From positions 806,001-870,000 of the forward strand of contig NZ_JAKWJO010000001.1 in NCBI RefSeq assembly GCF_022760995.1: a DNA stretch of 64,000 nucleotides, written 5' to 3'. The stretch comes from Dyella sedimenti (GTDB taxonomy: Bacteria; Pseudomonadota; Gammaproteobacteria; Xanthomonadales; Rhodanobacteraceae). Both the position numbers and the translations under genes were made by a program. This document shows positions 46,358 through 55,085 of the stretch, piece by piece (positions within the stretch are counted from its first letter, which is position 1; the number at the start of each line of letters is the position of its first letter). The notes beneath the pieces were generated by a model. That model was not told the origin of the DNA and made no database searches. It saw only the letters and a list, made by a program, of their open reading frames with translations.

Positions 46358-47707
46358 ATGATGCGTGTTCTTGAATTTATTGTTGCCCTGGTCATCGTCG
46401 CCGTCGTGGCGGTGGTGGTGGGCGTGGTCATGCCCGGCAGCGGCCACGTGGAAAGGTCGTTGGTCGTCGGCAAGGACATGCGTCAGGTCTATGACGTGCT
46501 GAACAACTTCCGCCGCTTCCCGGAATACACCGTGCAGCGCGAGTACGACCGTAACGTCAAGTTCGATTTCGGCGGCAAGGCCTATGGCCCGGGCGCCGAA
46601 CTGAGCTGGTCCAGCACCGACGACAAGGTCGGCAACGGCAAGCTGACCATCGCTTCGGCCGACCCGACCTTCGACAAGGTCGACGCGCAGGCCAAGAAGG
46701 CCACCATCGTGTGGAACCTGGACAACGACTGGCGCGGCAACGACAAGCACTTCACGCTCGACCTGGAGCGCCAGGGCAGCCGCGGCCAGCTGACCAAGGT
46801 CACCTGGTCGTATGACGTCGACTACGGCTTCAACCTGATCAATCGCTATTCCAATCTCTACATCCACGGCGATCCGGATGCCTTCATCCAGTTCACCGTG
46901 AACAACCTGCAGAACGTGCTGGCCTCGGTCCAGAACGTCGACTACACCAAGCTGATCCCGTACATCGAGCAGACCCAGCCGACCCCGGTGCTGCTGGTGT
47001 CCACCTCGATCGAGCGCAAGGGCGGTCTCGAGGCGCTCAACGACGCCACCGACAAGGCCATCGGCCAGATCCAGGCCGCCGCCAAGAAGCTGGGCGTGAC
47101 CACCACCGGTCCGCGCATCATCTACACCACCAACTACGGCGACCAGACCTACACCTTCGACGTGGCGATGCCGATCAGCGCGACCAGCCTGAACGTCGGT
47201 GGCCAGACCGTCGAGCTGGCCGCGGCCAAGTCGCCCGACCTGTCCACCGCTCCCGCCGAGGCGAGCACCAGCGCCAATGCCGCCGCGTCCGGCGACAACA
47301 CCCCGGGCGGCCACGACCGCTTCGGCCGCCTGATCGTGGACAACGACGTACGCGCCTTCCTGGCCTTCGGCGGCCCGGCCCTCAAGGCCGTGTGGAACGG
47401 TACCGCCGCCGGCGTGCCGCAGACCCGCGACCTGCTCAAGGCCTACTCGCAGACCCACGGCTACAAGTTCGACGAAGTGGTGAACCGCTTCTACGACATC
47501 GAGGCCAAGCCGGAAGTGAAGCAGGGCGACGACGTGAAGCAATACGCCGAGTACGACGTGTACCTGCCGCTGAGCTGGGCGCCGGACCAGACCCCGGAAC
47601 AGGAAGCGGGCATCAAGCCGCCGTCGCTGGACGACAACAGCGACCAGGCGCCGGCCTCCTCGGGTTCCGCCGCCGCGCCGGCCAGCGCCGCCAGCGCAGG
47701 CAAGTAA
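46358..47707 (+). CDS. Membrane-anchored SRPBCC plus effector-binding (GyrI-like) protein, 449 aa
   Basis: One N-terminal transmembrane helix (MMRVLEFIVALVIVAVVAVVVGVVMPG) is followed by an SRPBCC/polyketide-cyclase-like domain (about 30-170, with VERSLVVGKDMRQVYDVLNNFRRFPEYT) and a GyrI-like ligand-binding part in the second half (about 200-430). The C-terminus is Ala/Ser-rich and probably disordered. Similar bacterial proteins may bind small hydrophobic molecules; the ligand is unknown. The ATG at 46358 has GGAG 9 bp upstream. A terminator follows. Confidence 0.85.
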   Translation: MMRVLEFIVALVIVAVVAVVVGVVMPGSGHVERSLVVGKDMRQVYDVLNNFRRFPEYTVQREYDRNVKFDFGGKAYGPGAELSWSSTDDKVGNGKLTIASADPTFDKVDAQAKKATIVWNLDNDWRGNDKHFTLDLERQGSRGQLTKVTWSYDVDYGFNLINRYSNLYIHGDPDAFIQFTVNNLQNVLASVQNVDYTKLIPYIEQTQPTPVLLVSTSIERKGGLEALNDATDKAIGQIQAAAKKLGVTTTGPRIIYTTNYGDQTYTFDVAMPISATSLNVGGQTVELAAAKSPDLSTAPAEASTSANAAASGDNTPGGHDRFGRLIVDNDVRAFLAFGGPALKAVWNGTAAGVPQTRDLLKAYSQTHGYKFDEVVNRFYDIEAKPEVKQGDDVKQYAEYDVYLPLSWAPDQTPEQEAGIKPPSLDDNSDQAPASSGSAAAPASAASAGK

Positions 47708-47727
47708 TCCTTCCCAGGCAAGTCTCG

Positions 47728-47756
47728 AAAAGGCCCTTCCCCGCGGAGGGCCTTTT
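47728..47756 (+). terminator. Intrinsic terminator after the SRPBCC gene
   Basis: AAAAGGCCCTT / GAGGGCCTTTT with a CCCCGCG loop is followed by CATTTCC. Its stem ends in T-rich sequence 21 bp after the stop. Confidence 0.8.
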
Positions 47757-47875
47757 CATTTCCGGGCGCGCAAGGCCCGGCATGGGCGAACTTTTCGGTT
47801 ACATTGCGAGTCGATTCGCTTCGGTCGGCCGGCATCGTGCCGCTGGCCGACGCCCGCTTCCTGCTCCGACCGGAC

Positions 47876-48808
47876 ATGATCGAAACCGAACAGCTGACCC
47901 GGCGCTACGGCGCACTGACGGCGGTGGACGCGCTGAGCTTCCGCGCCGAACCCGGACAAGTGCTGGGCCTGCTCGGCCCCAACGGTGCCGGCAAGACCAC
48001 TGTGATGCGCATGATCGCCGGCTTCCTCGCGCCCAGCTCGGGCACGGCGCGCGTGTGCGGCCACGACGTGCGCAAGGAACCGCTGAAGGCCAAGCGCCTG
48101 CTCGGCTACCTGCCCGAGGGCGCGCCCAGCTACGGCGAGCTGACCGTGCGCGAGTTCCTCACCTTCATCATCCGCATGCGCGGCCTGCAGCGCGACGAGG
48201 GCTACCGCCGCTTCGAGCGCGTGGTCGGCGGCCTGCAGCTGGAGGGCGTGCTGGACCAGTGCATCGACACGCTGTCCAAGGGACTACGCCGCCGCGTGGG
48301 CCTGGCGCAGGCGATCGTGCACAACCCGCAGGTGCTGATGCTGGATGAGCCCACGGACGGCCTCGATCCCAACCAGAAGCACACCGTGCGCCAGCTGATC
48401 GACGCGATGGCGCGCGACCGCACCATCCTCATCTCCACCCATCTACTGGAAGAAGTGCACGCGCTGTGCAATCGCGTGGTAATCATCGCCAATGGCCGGC
48501 TGCTGGCGGATGCGACGCCGGCCGAACTGGAAGCCCGCTCGCGCTACCACGGCGCAGTGTCGTTCAGCGCGCAGGGCAGCGGCGTATCGCAGGAGATGCT
48601 GGGGCGGCTGCCGCAGGTGGCCTCGATCGAGGTGGATCCGCTGGACGGGCGCATCACCGTGTTCCCGCGTCCCGGCGAGCGCATCCTGGAGCCGGTGGAG
48701 TCGCTGCTGCGCCAGCAGGGCCTGGAGATATCGGAAATCCAGCTGGAGCGGGGACGCCTCGACGAGGTGTTCCGCCACATCACCACCGGCACGGAGGGAC
48801 GCGCATGA
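47876..48808 (+). CDS. ABC transporter ATP-binding protein, GldA-like, 310 aa
   Basis: Walker A GPNGAGKTT (about 38-46), signature SKGLRRRVGLAQ, Walker B VLMLDEPTDGLDP and switch His in STHLLEEVH are all present. A C-terminal extension of about 80 residues (from about 230) is usual for the NatA/GldA-type ATPases. It overlaps the permease gene by ATGA. The start at 47876 (MIETEQLTRRYG) is more likely than an upstream Met because the ATPase domain begins there. Confidence 0.92.
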   Translation: MIETEQLTRRYGALTAVDALSFRAEPGQVLGLLGPNGAGKTTVMRMIAGFLAPSSGTARVCGHDVRKEPLKAKRLLGYLPEGAPSYGELTVREFLTFIIRMRGLQRDEGYRRFERVVGGLQLEGVLDQCIDTLSKGLRRRVGLAQAIVHNPQVLMLDEPTDGLDPNQKHTVRQLIDAMARDRTILISTHLLEEVHALCNRVVIIANGRLLADATPAELEARSRYHGAVSFSAQGSGVSQEMLGRLPQVASIEVDPLDGRITVFPRPGERILEPVESLLRQQGLEISEIQLERGRLDEVFRHITTGTEGRA

Positions 48809-49539
48809 GCCCGGTCATGGCGGTGATGCGGCGCGAGCTGCGCAGCTATTTCGTCACGCCCGTGGCGTACGTGTTCCTGGTGATCTTCCTGGTGCTGGCG
48901 GGCATCCTCACCTTCTATGCTGGCGATTTCTACGAGCGCGGCCAGGCAGACCTGCAGCCGTTCTTCGCGATGCATCCCTGGCTGTACCTGGTGCTGGTGC
49001 CGGCCGTGTCGATGCGCCTGTGGGCGGAAGAGGCCAAGGGCGGCACGCTGGAACTGCTGCTGAGCCTGCCGCTGACGCTGGCGCAGGCGATGCTCGGCAA
49101 GTTCCTGGCGGCCTGGCTGTTCATCGGGCTGGCCCTGCTGCTGACCTTCCCGATCTGGATCACCGTGAACTACCTGGGCTCGCCGGACAACGGCGTGATC
49201 CTCGCCGGCTACCTCGGCAGCTGGCTGATGGCCGGCGCCTTCCTGGCGATCGGTGCCTGCCTCTCGGCGGTGACGCAAAGCCAGGTGGTGGCCTTCGTGC
49301 TGACCCTGGTGGTGTGTTTCCTGCTGATACTGGTGGGTCAGCCGCAGGTGATGGAATTCTTCCAGGGCGCCTTGCCGCGCAAGCTGGTCAATGGCCTGGC
49401 GCACCTGAGCATGCTGCGGCACTTCGAGGCCATCTCGCGCGGCGTGCTGGATCTGCGCGACCTGCTGTACTTCCTGCTCAGCATGGCCGCGTGGCTCGTT
49501 GCCGGCATGCTGGTGCTCGACCTGAAGCGCACGCCATGA
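48805..49539 (+). CDS. ABC transporter permease, GldF-like, 244 aa
   Basis: Six hydrophobic segments are seen, starting VAYVFLVIFLVLAGILTFY, with the typical LVPAVSMRLWAEEAKGGTLELLLSLPLTLAQAMLGKFLAAWLF segment of ABC-2 type permeases of the gliding auxiliary class. Start and stop overlap its neighbours (ATGA on both sides), so ATPase, permease and the auxiliary protein are one translationally coupled unit. Confidence 0.92.
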   Translation: MSPVMAVMRRELRSYFVTPVAYVFLVIFLVLAGILTFYAGDFYERGQADLQPFFAMHPWLYLVLVPAVSMRLWAEEAKGGTLELLLSLPLTLAQAMLGKFLAAWLFIGLALLLTFPIWITVNYLGSPDNGVILAGYLGSWLMAGAFLAIGACLSAVTQSQVVAFVLTLVVCFLLILVGQPQVMEFFQGALPRKLVNGLAHLSMLRHFEAISRGVLDLRDLLYFLLSMAAWLVAGMLVLDLKRTP

Positions 49540-51437
49540 CCATGCCGCGCCTTCGTTCCGGCCGCCGCGCCGCCTTGTTCGCCCTGCTGGTGCTGCTCGC
49601 CCTGGTCTTTGTGGCCCTCGTGCTCGGCAGCAGCCGCTGGCTGCGCGTGGCCCGGGTGGACCTCACCGCGGACAAGCTCTACACGCTGACGCCGGGCACC
49701 GTGCATATCGTGGACAGCCTGCACGCGCCGCTGCGCCTGACCCTGTATTTCTCCAGCCATGCCGCGCGCGACCTGCCGCAGATGCGTACCTACGAGCAGC
49801 GCGTGAGCGAGATGCTGCAGGAGATGGTGGCGCGCGCGCGCGGCCGCCTACGCCTGCAGATCGTCGATCCGGTGCCGTATTCCGACGACGAGGCCAGCGC
49901 CGAGGGCTATGGGCTCACGCCGGTCGCCGGCGGCACCAACGGCGAGCGCGTGTTCTTCGGCCTGGTGGGGCGCACACTGCCGGCCAACGCGGATGCCGAC
50001 GGCGATGGCGACGAGCGCCTGCCGGTCAAGACGCTGGCGATTCCCTTGTTCGATCCCTCGCGCGAGACCTTCCTCGAATACGACATCGCCAAGCTGCTCT
50101 ACGAGCTGGACCAGCCGTCCAAGCCGCATATCGGGCTCATCAGCAGCCTGCCGGTGGAAGGCAACCCGGTGATCGGCGAGCAGCCGTGGACGGTGATGCG
50201 CCAGCTCGGCCAGCAGTTCGACGTCAAGACCCTCGATCCTTCCACGCTCAAGCAGGTCGATGGCGACATCAAGGCGCTGCTGCTGGTCCATCCCAAGCAC
50301 CTGCCGGCCGATGCGCTGTACGCGATCGACCAGTACGTGCTGCGGGGCGGCCACCTAGTGGTGTTCGTCGATCCGGTGGCGGAGATGGACAACACGCCGT
50401 TCGTGGACAGCAGCGGCAACATCGACGATCACAATTCCAACCTGTCGCGCCTGTTCGAATCCTGGGGCGTGCAGTACGACCCGCAGAAGGTGGTGCTGGA
50501 CCGCTCGCGCGCGCTGCGCATCGAACTGGCCGACAGCAGCGCGATGGGGCACCCGGCCATGCTCGGGCTGGGGCAGCAGGAGCTGAACCACGATGACGTG
50601 ATCACGGCGAGCCTGCAGCGCGTCAATACGTCCAGCGTGGGCTACTTCGACCTGGCGCCCGGCACCGCCTCGCGGCTGGTGCCGCTGATGCAGAGCACCG
50701 TCGATGCTGAGGTGGTGTCCAGCCAGCGCGTGCGCGAATCCATCAGCAATCCCGCCGCGCTGCTCGACGGCTACCGGCCGGACAACAACCGCTACGTCAT
50801 CGCGGCGCGGCTGCGCGGCCAGTTCACCAGCGCCTTCCCGGAACGCGCGAAGCAGCCTGGACACCTGGCCTCGTCCGGGGAGACGGCGGAGGTGATCCTG
50901 ATCGCCGATACCGACCTGCTCAGCGATCGCCTGTGGGTGTCCTACACGCAGAGCCTGCTGGGGCAGCCGCAGCTCAGCGCGATCGCCAACAACGGCGACT
51001 TCATCACCAACGTCGCCGACAACCTCAGCGGCTCCTCGGCGCTGCTGTCCATCCACGGCCGGGTGAGCTCGCAGCGGCCGTTCGCGCGCGTGCTGGCCCT
51101 GCGCAGCGCCGCCGACCAGCGCTACCTCGCCAAGATGCAGGAGCTGCAGCGCGAATTGGGCGTCACCCGCACGCGATTGAGCGAGTTGCAGCAGGCCAAG
51201 GGTGCGCACGGCGATACCCTGAATGCCGAGCAGCGCGCGGAGATCGAGCAGTTCCTGCAGCGCCAGCTGGCGATCAACCGGGAACTGCGCGAGGTGCAGC
51301 ACCAGTTCAATGCGGAGATCGACGCCTTGGGGCTGCGCCTGAAATTCATCAATATCGCGCTGGTGCCGCTGCTGGTGACGGTGGCCGGCCTGCTGTACGG
51401 CTGGCGGCGCTCGCGCCGCAACCGGCGCCGCGCCTGA
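49536..51437 (+). CDS. GldG-type ABC auxiliary membrane protein, 633 aa
   Basis: The N-terminal helix (RRAALFALLVLLALVFVALVLGSSRWL) is followed by the uncharacterised ABC_transp_aux region: VDLTADKLYTLTPGTVHIVDSLHAPLRLTLYFS, then SKPHIGLISSLPVEGN and RGGHLVVFVDP. A coiled-coil-like segment (about 545-600) and a C-terminal helix (FINIALVPLLVTVAGLLYGW) end the protein. In Bacteroidetes GldA-F-G takes part in gliding; in Proteobacteria homologous cassettes exist without gliding, and their substrate is unknown. Confidence 0.92.
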   Translation: MTMPRLRSGRRAALFALLVLLALVFVALVLGSSRWLRVARVDLTADKLYTLTPGTVHIVDSLHAPLRLTLYFSSHAARDLPQMRTYEQRVSEMLQEMVARARGRLRLQIVDPVPYSDDEASAEGYGLTPVAGGTNGERVFFGLVGRTLPANADADGDGDERLPVKTLAIPLFDPSRETFLEYDIAKLLYELDQPSKPHIGLISSLPVEGNPVIGEQPWTVMRQLGQQFDVKTLDPSTLKQVDGDIKALLLVHPKHLPADALYAIDQYVLRGGHLVVFVDPVAEMDNTPFVDSSGNIDDHNSNLSRLFESWGVQYDPQKVVLDRSRALRIELADSSAMGHPAMLGLGQQELNHDDVITASLQRVNTSSVGYFDLAPGTASRLVPLMQSTVDAEVVSSQRVRESISNPAALLDGYRPDNNRYVIAARLRGQFTSAFPERAKQPGHLASSGETAEVILIADTDLLSDRLWVSYTQSLLGQPQLSAIANNGDFITNVADNLSGSSALLSIHGRVSSQRPFARVLALRSAADQRYLAKMQELQRELGVTRTRLSELQQAKGAHGDTLNAEQRAEIEQFLQRQLAINRELREVQHQFNAEIDALGLRLKFINIALVPLLVTVAGLLYGWRRSRRNRRRA

Positions 51438-51455
51438 GCCGCTCCGCTGACTCTA

Positions 51456-51473
51456 AGATCGTGAACAGGCTCT
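51456..51473 (-). repeat. Solo terminal repeat of the AGCCTGTTCA family
   Basis: AGATCGTGAACAGGCTCT is the inverse of the start of the MITE-like element at 37926. CTAAG occurs on both sides (51453 and 51472). It may be the remains of a former insertion. The 51438-52076 gap (639 bp) holds this, an IS5 fragment and a composite repeat. Confidence 0.5.
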
Positions 51474-51562
51474 AAGTCCTCGGTCCACCGCCGCTCCGCG
51501 GGGTAGCCGCGGTGTGTGGCGGAAGGAAAACTGATTCGGCTTGCGGAGCCTACAAAGCTTGT

Positions 51563-51733
51563 ATGCCGCGCACTCGCCGCTGGGATCGTGATTTTTACAA
51601 GGCGCGCCACCTGATCGAAAACTTCTTTGTACGGCTCAAGCCGTATCGAGCGATTGCCACGCGCTATGACAAGACCGCTCGCAACTTTCTCGGTGCCATC
51701 TACCTCGCTGCGGCCATCGCTTGGCTTAATTGA
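51563..51733 (+). pseudogene. IS5-family transposase, C-terminal fragment
   Basis: The remaining 56 residues read RRWDRDFYKARHLIENFF followed by LKPYRAIATRYDKTARNFLGAIYLAAAIAWLN. This is the end of an IS5-family DDE transposase, with the third catalytic residue in the I-E-N-F segment. The rest of the enzyme, including both Asp motifs, is missing upstream. Nothing suggests a complete element. Confidence 0.8.
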
Positions 51734-51754
51734 TGACAGGTCCTAGCTTCGCGT

Positions 51755-51938
51755 CGCCGGCAGGGCGTCGAAACGCCCGCCGCGTCCCACGGGGACTTCC
51801 TTCGGTCGTAGGCGGCAACCTGGCGATAACACGACAACCGAGCGGTACCGTTACTGGATCCCGGCCCTTGCCCCCCGGGGTGCGCCGGGATGACGAGCCA
51901 TGAGGCAAAAGGCGGTCGCGCACAGGGTGCGCTCCTAC
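51755..51938 (-). repeat. Composite dispersed repeat with REP head (copy B, inverted)
   Basis: It is the inverse of the arrangement at 29410-29585: the block with the inverse of CCCCGTGGGACGCGGCGGGC and of TTATCGCCAGGTTGCCGCCT, then the GGATGACGAGCCATGAGGCA arm, then a reverse REP at 51915-51938. It shows that the REP and the longer block move or are kept together. Confidence 0.7.
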
Positions 51939-52076
51939 AGGCGTGATTTCCTGCGTCGCGGGGAAGGCCACGGGGCATGCCGGATGCAAGGTCCCGATGC
52001 TGCGGCGCAAGCGAAGCCGCATGCACGGCCGGGCTATCATGGCCTCGTCGCCGCTGACCCGGCCCGGACCTGATCG

Positions 52077-52946
52077 ATGATGGCAAGCGTGCTCAAGTGG
52101 ATCGTGCCCTGGGAGTTCTCCTGGGTGTTCCTGCTGGCCTTCGTGGCCTGCGGCGCGCTCTACCTGCGCGGCAGCCGTCGCCTGCCGGTGAGCCTGGGGC
52201 GTCGCCTGGCGTTCTGGATCGGCATGGCGATGATCTACGTGTCGCTGCACACCTATCTGGATTTTTTCTTCGAGCATGAATTCTTCATGCATCGCATCCA
52301 GCAGATCGTGCTGCATCACCTGGCACCGCTGCTGATCGTTGCCTCGTACCCGGGCACGGTGCTGCGCAAGGGTCTGCCGCTGGCCTGGCGCCTGCGCCTG
52401 TTGAAGCCGTTGTCGCGTTCCTGGCCATGGCGCGCGGCGAGTGCGGTGCTGCTCAATCCCACCGTGGTGACTATCCTGTTCGTCGCCTTCATCCTCCTCT
52501 GGCTGATTCCGGCGATGCAGACGCTGGCCATGCTGGACTGGCGCATCTACCGCTTCATGAACTGGTCGATGCTGGCCAGCGGCTTCAGCTACTGGTGGCT
52601 GGTGCTCGATCACCGCCCGCGTCCGCCGGGCCGCATGACGCCGGGCCTGCGCGTGCTGTCGCCGGGCCTCACCATGACGCCGCAGATCCTCGCCGGCGCC
52701 ATCGTCACGTTTTCCAAGACCGATCTCTACCCGATCTTCGAGATCTGCGGGCGCGCCTTTACCTTCAACGTGATCACCGCGCAGCTGGTGGGTGGTGTGA
52801 TCATGTGGGTGCCGGCGGCGATCATTGAATCGATCGGCGGGTTGCTGGCGATGCGGCAATGGCTGCGCCTGTCGCGTAGCGGGCGCATCCGCCGCAAGCC
52901 GTGGCCCGCGCGTCGCGCCGCGACGGCGATACCCGTGCAGGATTGA
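52077..52946 (+). CDS. Cytochrome c oxidase assembly protein, CtaG (caa3-type), 289 aa
   Basis: It is a multi-helix membrane protein with the CtaG_caa3 pattern: WEFSWVFLLAFVACGALYLRG, AMIYVSLHTYLDFFFEHEFFMHRIQQIVLHHLAPLLIVASYPG (His-rich second and third helices), and SYWWLVLDHRP followed by MTPQILAGAIVTFSKTDLYPIFEICGR. The family helps insert copper in respiratory oxidases. Two adjacent ATG codons (52077, 52080) are possible starts. It lies convergent to the PCuAC and SCO genes, which have related roles. Confidence 0.9.
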   Translation: MMASVLKWIVPWEFSWVFLLAFVACGALYLRGSRRLPVSLGRRLAFWIGMAMIYVSLHTYLDFFFEHEFFMHRIQQIVLHHLAPLLIVASYPGTVLRKGLPLAWRLRLLKPLSRSWPWRAASAVLLNPTVVTILFVAFILLWLIPAMQTLAMLDWRIYRFMNWSMLASGFSYWWLVLDHRPRPPGRMTPGLRVLSPGLTMTPQILAGAIVTFSKTDLYPIFEICGRAFTFNVITAQLVGGVIMWVPAAIIESIGGLLAMRQWLRLSRSGRIRRKPWPARRAATAIPVQD

Positions 52947-52977
52947 GCCGCGCCGCCGGCCGGCCACCCTGGTAGAT

Positions 52978-53457
52978 TCAGTGCGTGTGTTCCGTGCCGG
53001 TTCCGGCATCCGTCGCATTCGCCGGCCGCGCGAGGAAGTCCGCATCCAGCGTGCTGCCATCGCCGAAGTGCAGCATCACCTTTACCGTATCACCCGCCTT
53101 CACCGGTGCGGCCGCCTGCATCAGCATCAGGTGATAGCCGCCGGGAGCGAGCGCGGCCCTGCCGTGCGCGGGGATCGCCATGCTGTCCACCATGGCCATG
53201 CGGTTCACGCCGCCTTCGTGGCTGCTCTGGTGCAGCATGACGCTGGCGTAGCGGGTGCTGCTCGCGCCTTTCAGGCTGGCCGGCTGGTCGCCGTCGTTCT
53301 CCAGCGTGGCGTACGCGCCGGCCGGCAGGTCGCCGGGGAGAAGGCGGATCCACGCCTGGCTGACGTGGATGTGGTCGGCCTCGCCGGCATGGACGCCGGC
53401 GCCCAGGCACAGGCCGCCCAGCAGCCAGGGCAGGGCGCGTGCGATGCGGAACCTCAT
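52978..53457 (-). CDS. Periplasmic copper chaperone PCu(A)C, 159 aa
   Basis: A signal peptide (MRFRIARALPWLLGGLCLGAGVHA) is followed by a DUF461 fold with the copper motif H-M-x(n)-M-x(n)-H-x-M: here MLHQSSHEGGVNRMAMVDS and GGYHLMLMQAA. It delivers Cu(I) to the CuA or CuB site of oxidases together with SCO. It overlaps the SCO gene by ATGA. C-terminal GTEHTH adds further His ligands. Confidence 0.93.
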   Translation of the reverse strand: MRFRIARALPWLLGGLCLGAGVHAGEADHIHVSQAWIRLLPGDLPAGAYATLENDGDQPASLKGASSTRYASVMLHQSSHEGGVNRMAMVDSMAIPAHGRAALAPGGYHLMLMQAAAPVKAGDTVKVMLHFGDGSTLDADFLARPANATDAGTGTEHTH

Positions 53458-54092
53458 GCGGATACTCCGGGATCGAGCAGCAGGTGCAGGTCGTGGACGA
53501 GATCGTCCTGCGAACGGTCCGGCGTGGACAGCAGCCGCGCCTTGCCGTTGCGGTCGAAGATATAGATGGCCGAGCTGTGGCTGACCTCGTACTGGCCGTT
53601 GCCCTGGTCCGGCTCGCGGGTGAAGGCCGAGCGGTAGCGCTTGCTCAGGGCCTCGATGTCGCGCGGCTGGCCGCTGAGGCCTACCGCGCGAGGATCGAAG
53701 GCGCTGACGTAGGCGTGCATCACCTCGGGCGTGTCGCGCGCCGGATCGACGCTGACGAACAGGATGCGCGCGCCATCGGCCAGCGGGCCCAGGCGCTGCA
53801 TCACCACGTGCAACTGGGCCAGGGTGAGCGGGCATACGTCGGGGCAGTGCGTATAGCCGAAATACAGCAGCACCACCTTGCCGCGATAGTCCTGCCCGGT
53901 GACGGGCTTGCCGTGGTCGTCGATCAGGCGGAAGTCGAGGTCGGGCATGTGGCCGGTGACGTCGGTGAGGCGCCAGGCGACCGCATCGCCGCGATGGCAA
54001 CCCGCGAGGGCCAGTGCGCAAAGGCCAAGGGCCAGCAGCAGCGCCAGGCGGGCGGCGCGACGACATGTCATGCGAAAGGGGATGGGAATCAT
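53454..54092 (-). CDS. SCO1/SenC-family copper/thiol protein, lipoprotein, 212 aa
   Basis: The lipobox L-A-G-C (in LALGLCALALAGC) predicts a membrane-anchored lipoprotein. The thioredoxin-like domain holds the copper motif THCPDVCP and the distal His in YEVSHSSAIYIFD. It is the usual partner of PCuAC in CuA assembly. The start may be MIPIPFRMTC at 54092 or MTCRRAAR at 54071; the longer frame from 54110 is less likely. Confidence 0.92.
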   Translation of the reverse strand: MIPIPFRMTCRRAARLALLLALGLCALALAGCHRGDAVAWRLTDVTGHMPDLDFRLIDDHGKPVTGQDYRGKVVLLYFGYTHCPDVCPLTLAQLHVVMQRLGPLADGARILFVSVDPARDTPEVMHAYVSAFDPRAVGLSGQPRDIEALSKRYRSAFTREPDQGNGQYEVSHSSAIYIFDRNGKARLLSTPDRSQDDLVHDLHLLLDPGVSA

Positions 54093-54151
54093 CCCGCCAG
54101 CATACGACACTGCCCGGCGGCCGGCACACGGCCTCTCGAGGGAATACGCCC

Positions 54152-54538
54152 ATGCGACGATCCATCCCCACTGTTGGACTCCTGGTTGGCCTGGCCGGGG
54201 CCAGCGCGGTCATGCTCGGCGCGTTTGGCGCCCATGCCTTGCGCGACGTGCTCGACGCACGCGGCACCGAGTTGTGGCATACCGCGGTGAGCTACCACTT
54301 CTGGCATGCGCTGGCCCTGGTGCTGGCAGTGTCCGCCGCGCCGGGCCGCGCGCGCCGCGTGGCGTCCGCCTGTTTCGCGCTGGGCATCGTGGTCTTCTGC
54401 GGCACCCTGTACGCGCTCGCGCTGGGCGCGCCGCGTTGGGTCGGCGCCATCACCCCGGTGGGCGGGGTGTCCTTCATCGTGGGATGGCTGGCCTTGGGCC
54501 TGGCGCTGGCGCCACTGCTGGCGCGCGACCCGCACTGA
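54152..54538 (+). CDS. DUF423 membrane protein (YgdD-like), 128 aa
   Basis: Four hydrophobic helices and the family motif VMLGAFGAHALRDVL, with YHFWHALALVLAV and LGAPRWVGAITPVGGVSFIVGWLALG. Members are inner-membrane proteins of unknown role. Divergent from the SCO gene and 6 bp short of the convergent DUF1203 gene. Confidence 0.92.
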   Translation: MRRSIPTVGLLVGLAGASAVMLGAFGAHALRDVLDARGTELWHTAVSYHFWHALALVLAVSAAPGRARRVASACFALGIVVFCGTLYALALGAPRWVGAITPVGGVSFIVGWLALGLALAPLLARDPH

Positions 54539-54544
54539 CTGGCG

Positions 54545-55009
54545 TCAGGCGCGGTCCACGCGCGCCGCATAGCAGCCGTAGCGGGCCATGTGGATGTGCA
54601 GGTAGGCGATGTGCCCGTCGCCGAACAGCCGCTCGACCAGCGGTTCCAGCGCGGTGCCCTGCGCCACATCGGCATCGCGCAGCATGCCGTGACGGTCGAA
54701 GCCGCGCACCGAGAGCAGGCGGCGGCGCAATTGGTCGGGCACGTCGTCGATCTCGTCGTATTGCCGCTCGTCTTCGCGGATGAAGATCGCATGACTGGAG
54801 CGGTACGGCGTATCGGCGGGCTGGTGCTCGTAGTTGAGCAGGATCAGCGATTGTCCCGGCTCCGCGTCGGTCAGGCTGATGCGGCAGGGATAGCCGTGGG
54901 CCTGGTCCGCCACCATGCGCACGGCGCGGCGCGCGGCCAGGGCTTCGTCGGACAGCGTGAACAGTTCGGCGAACGGTTCGGCGGGAAGGCCGGTGATGCG
55001 GAAGTGCAT
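54545..55009 (-). CDS. DUF1203-domain protein, 154 aa
   Basis: The family text is clear: FRITGLPAEPFAELFTLSDEAL, YPCRISLTDAEPGQSLILLNYEHQPADTPYRSSHAIFIRE and HIAYLHIHMARYGCYAARVDRA. Function is unknown. The ATG at 55009 follows AGGAG by 9 bases. The preceding small zinc-ribbon gene is on the same strand. Confidence 0.93.
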   Translation of the reverse strand: MHFRITGLPAEPFAELFTLSDEALAARRAVRMVADQAHGYPCRISLTDAEPGQSLILLNYEHQPADTPYRSSHAIFIREDERQYDEIDDVPDQLRRRLLSVRGFDRHGMLRDADVAQGTALEPLVERLFGDGHIAYLHIHMARYGCYAARVDRA

Positions 55010-55085
55010 GGCATGTGCTCCTGGGAAGGGGAACACAGCGTCGCGCCGGCGTTCCGTCGCCGCCATCCGGATCTTGCGCGGCGGA

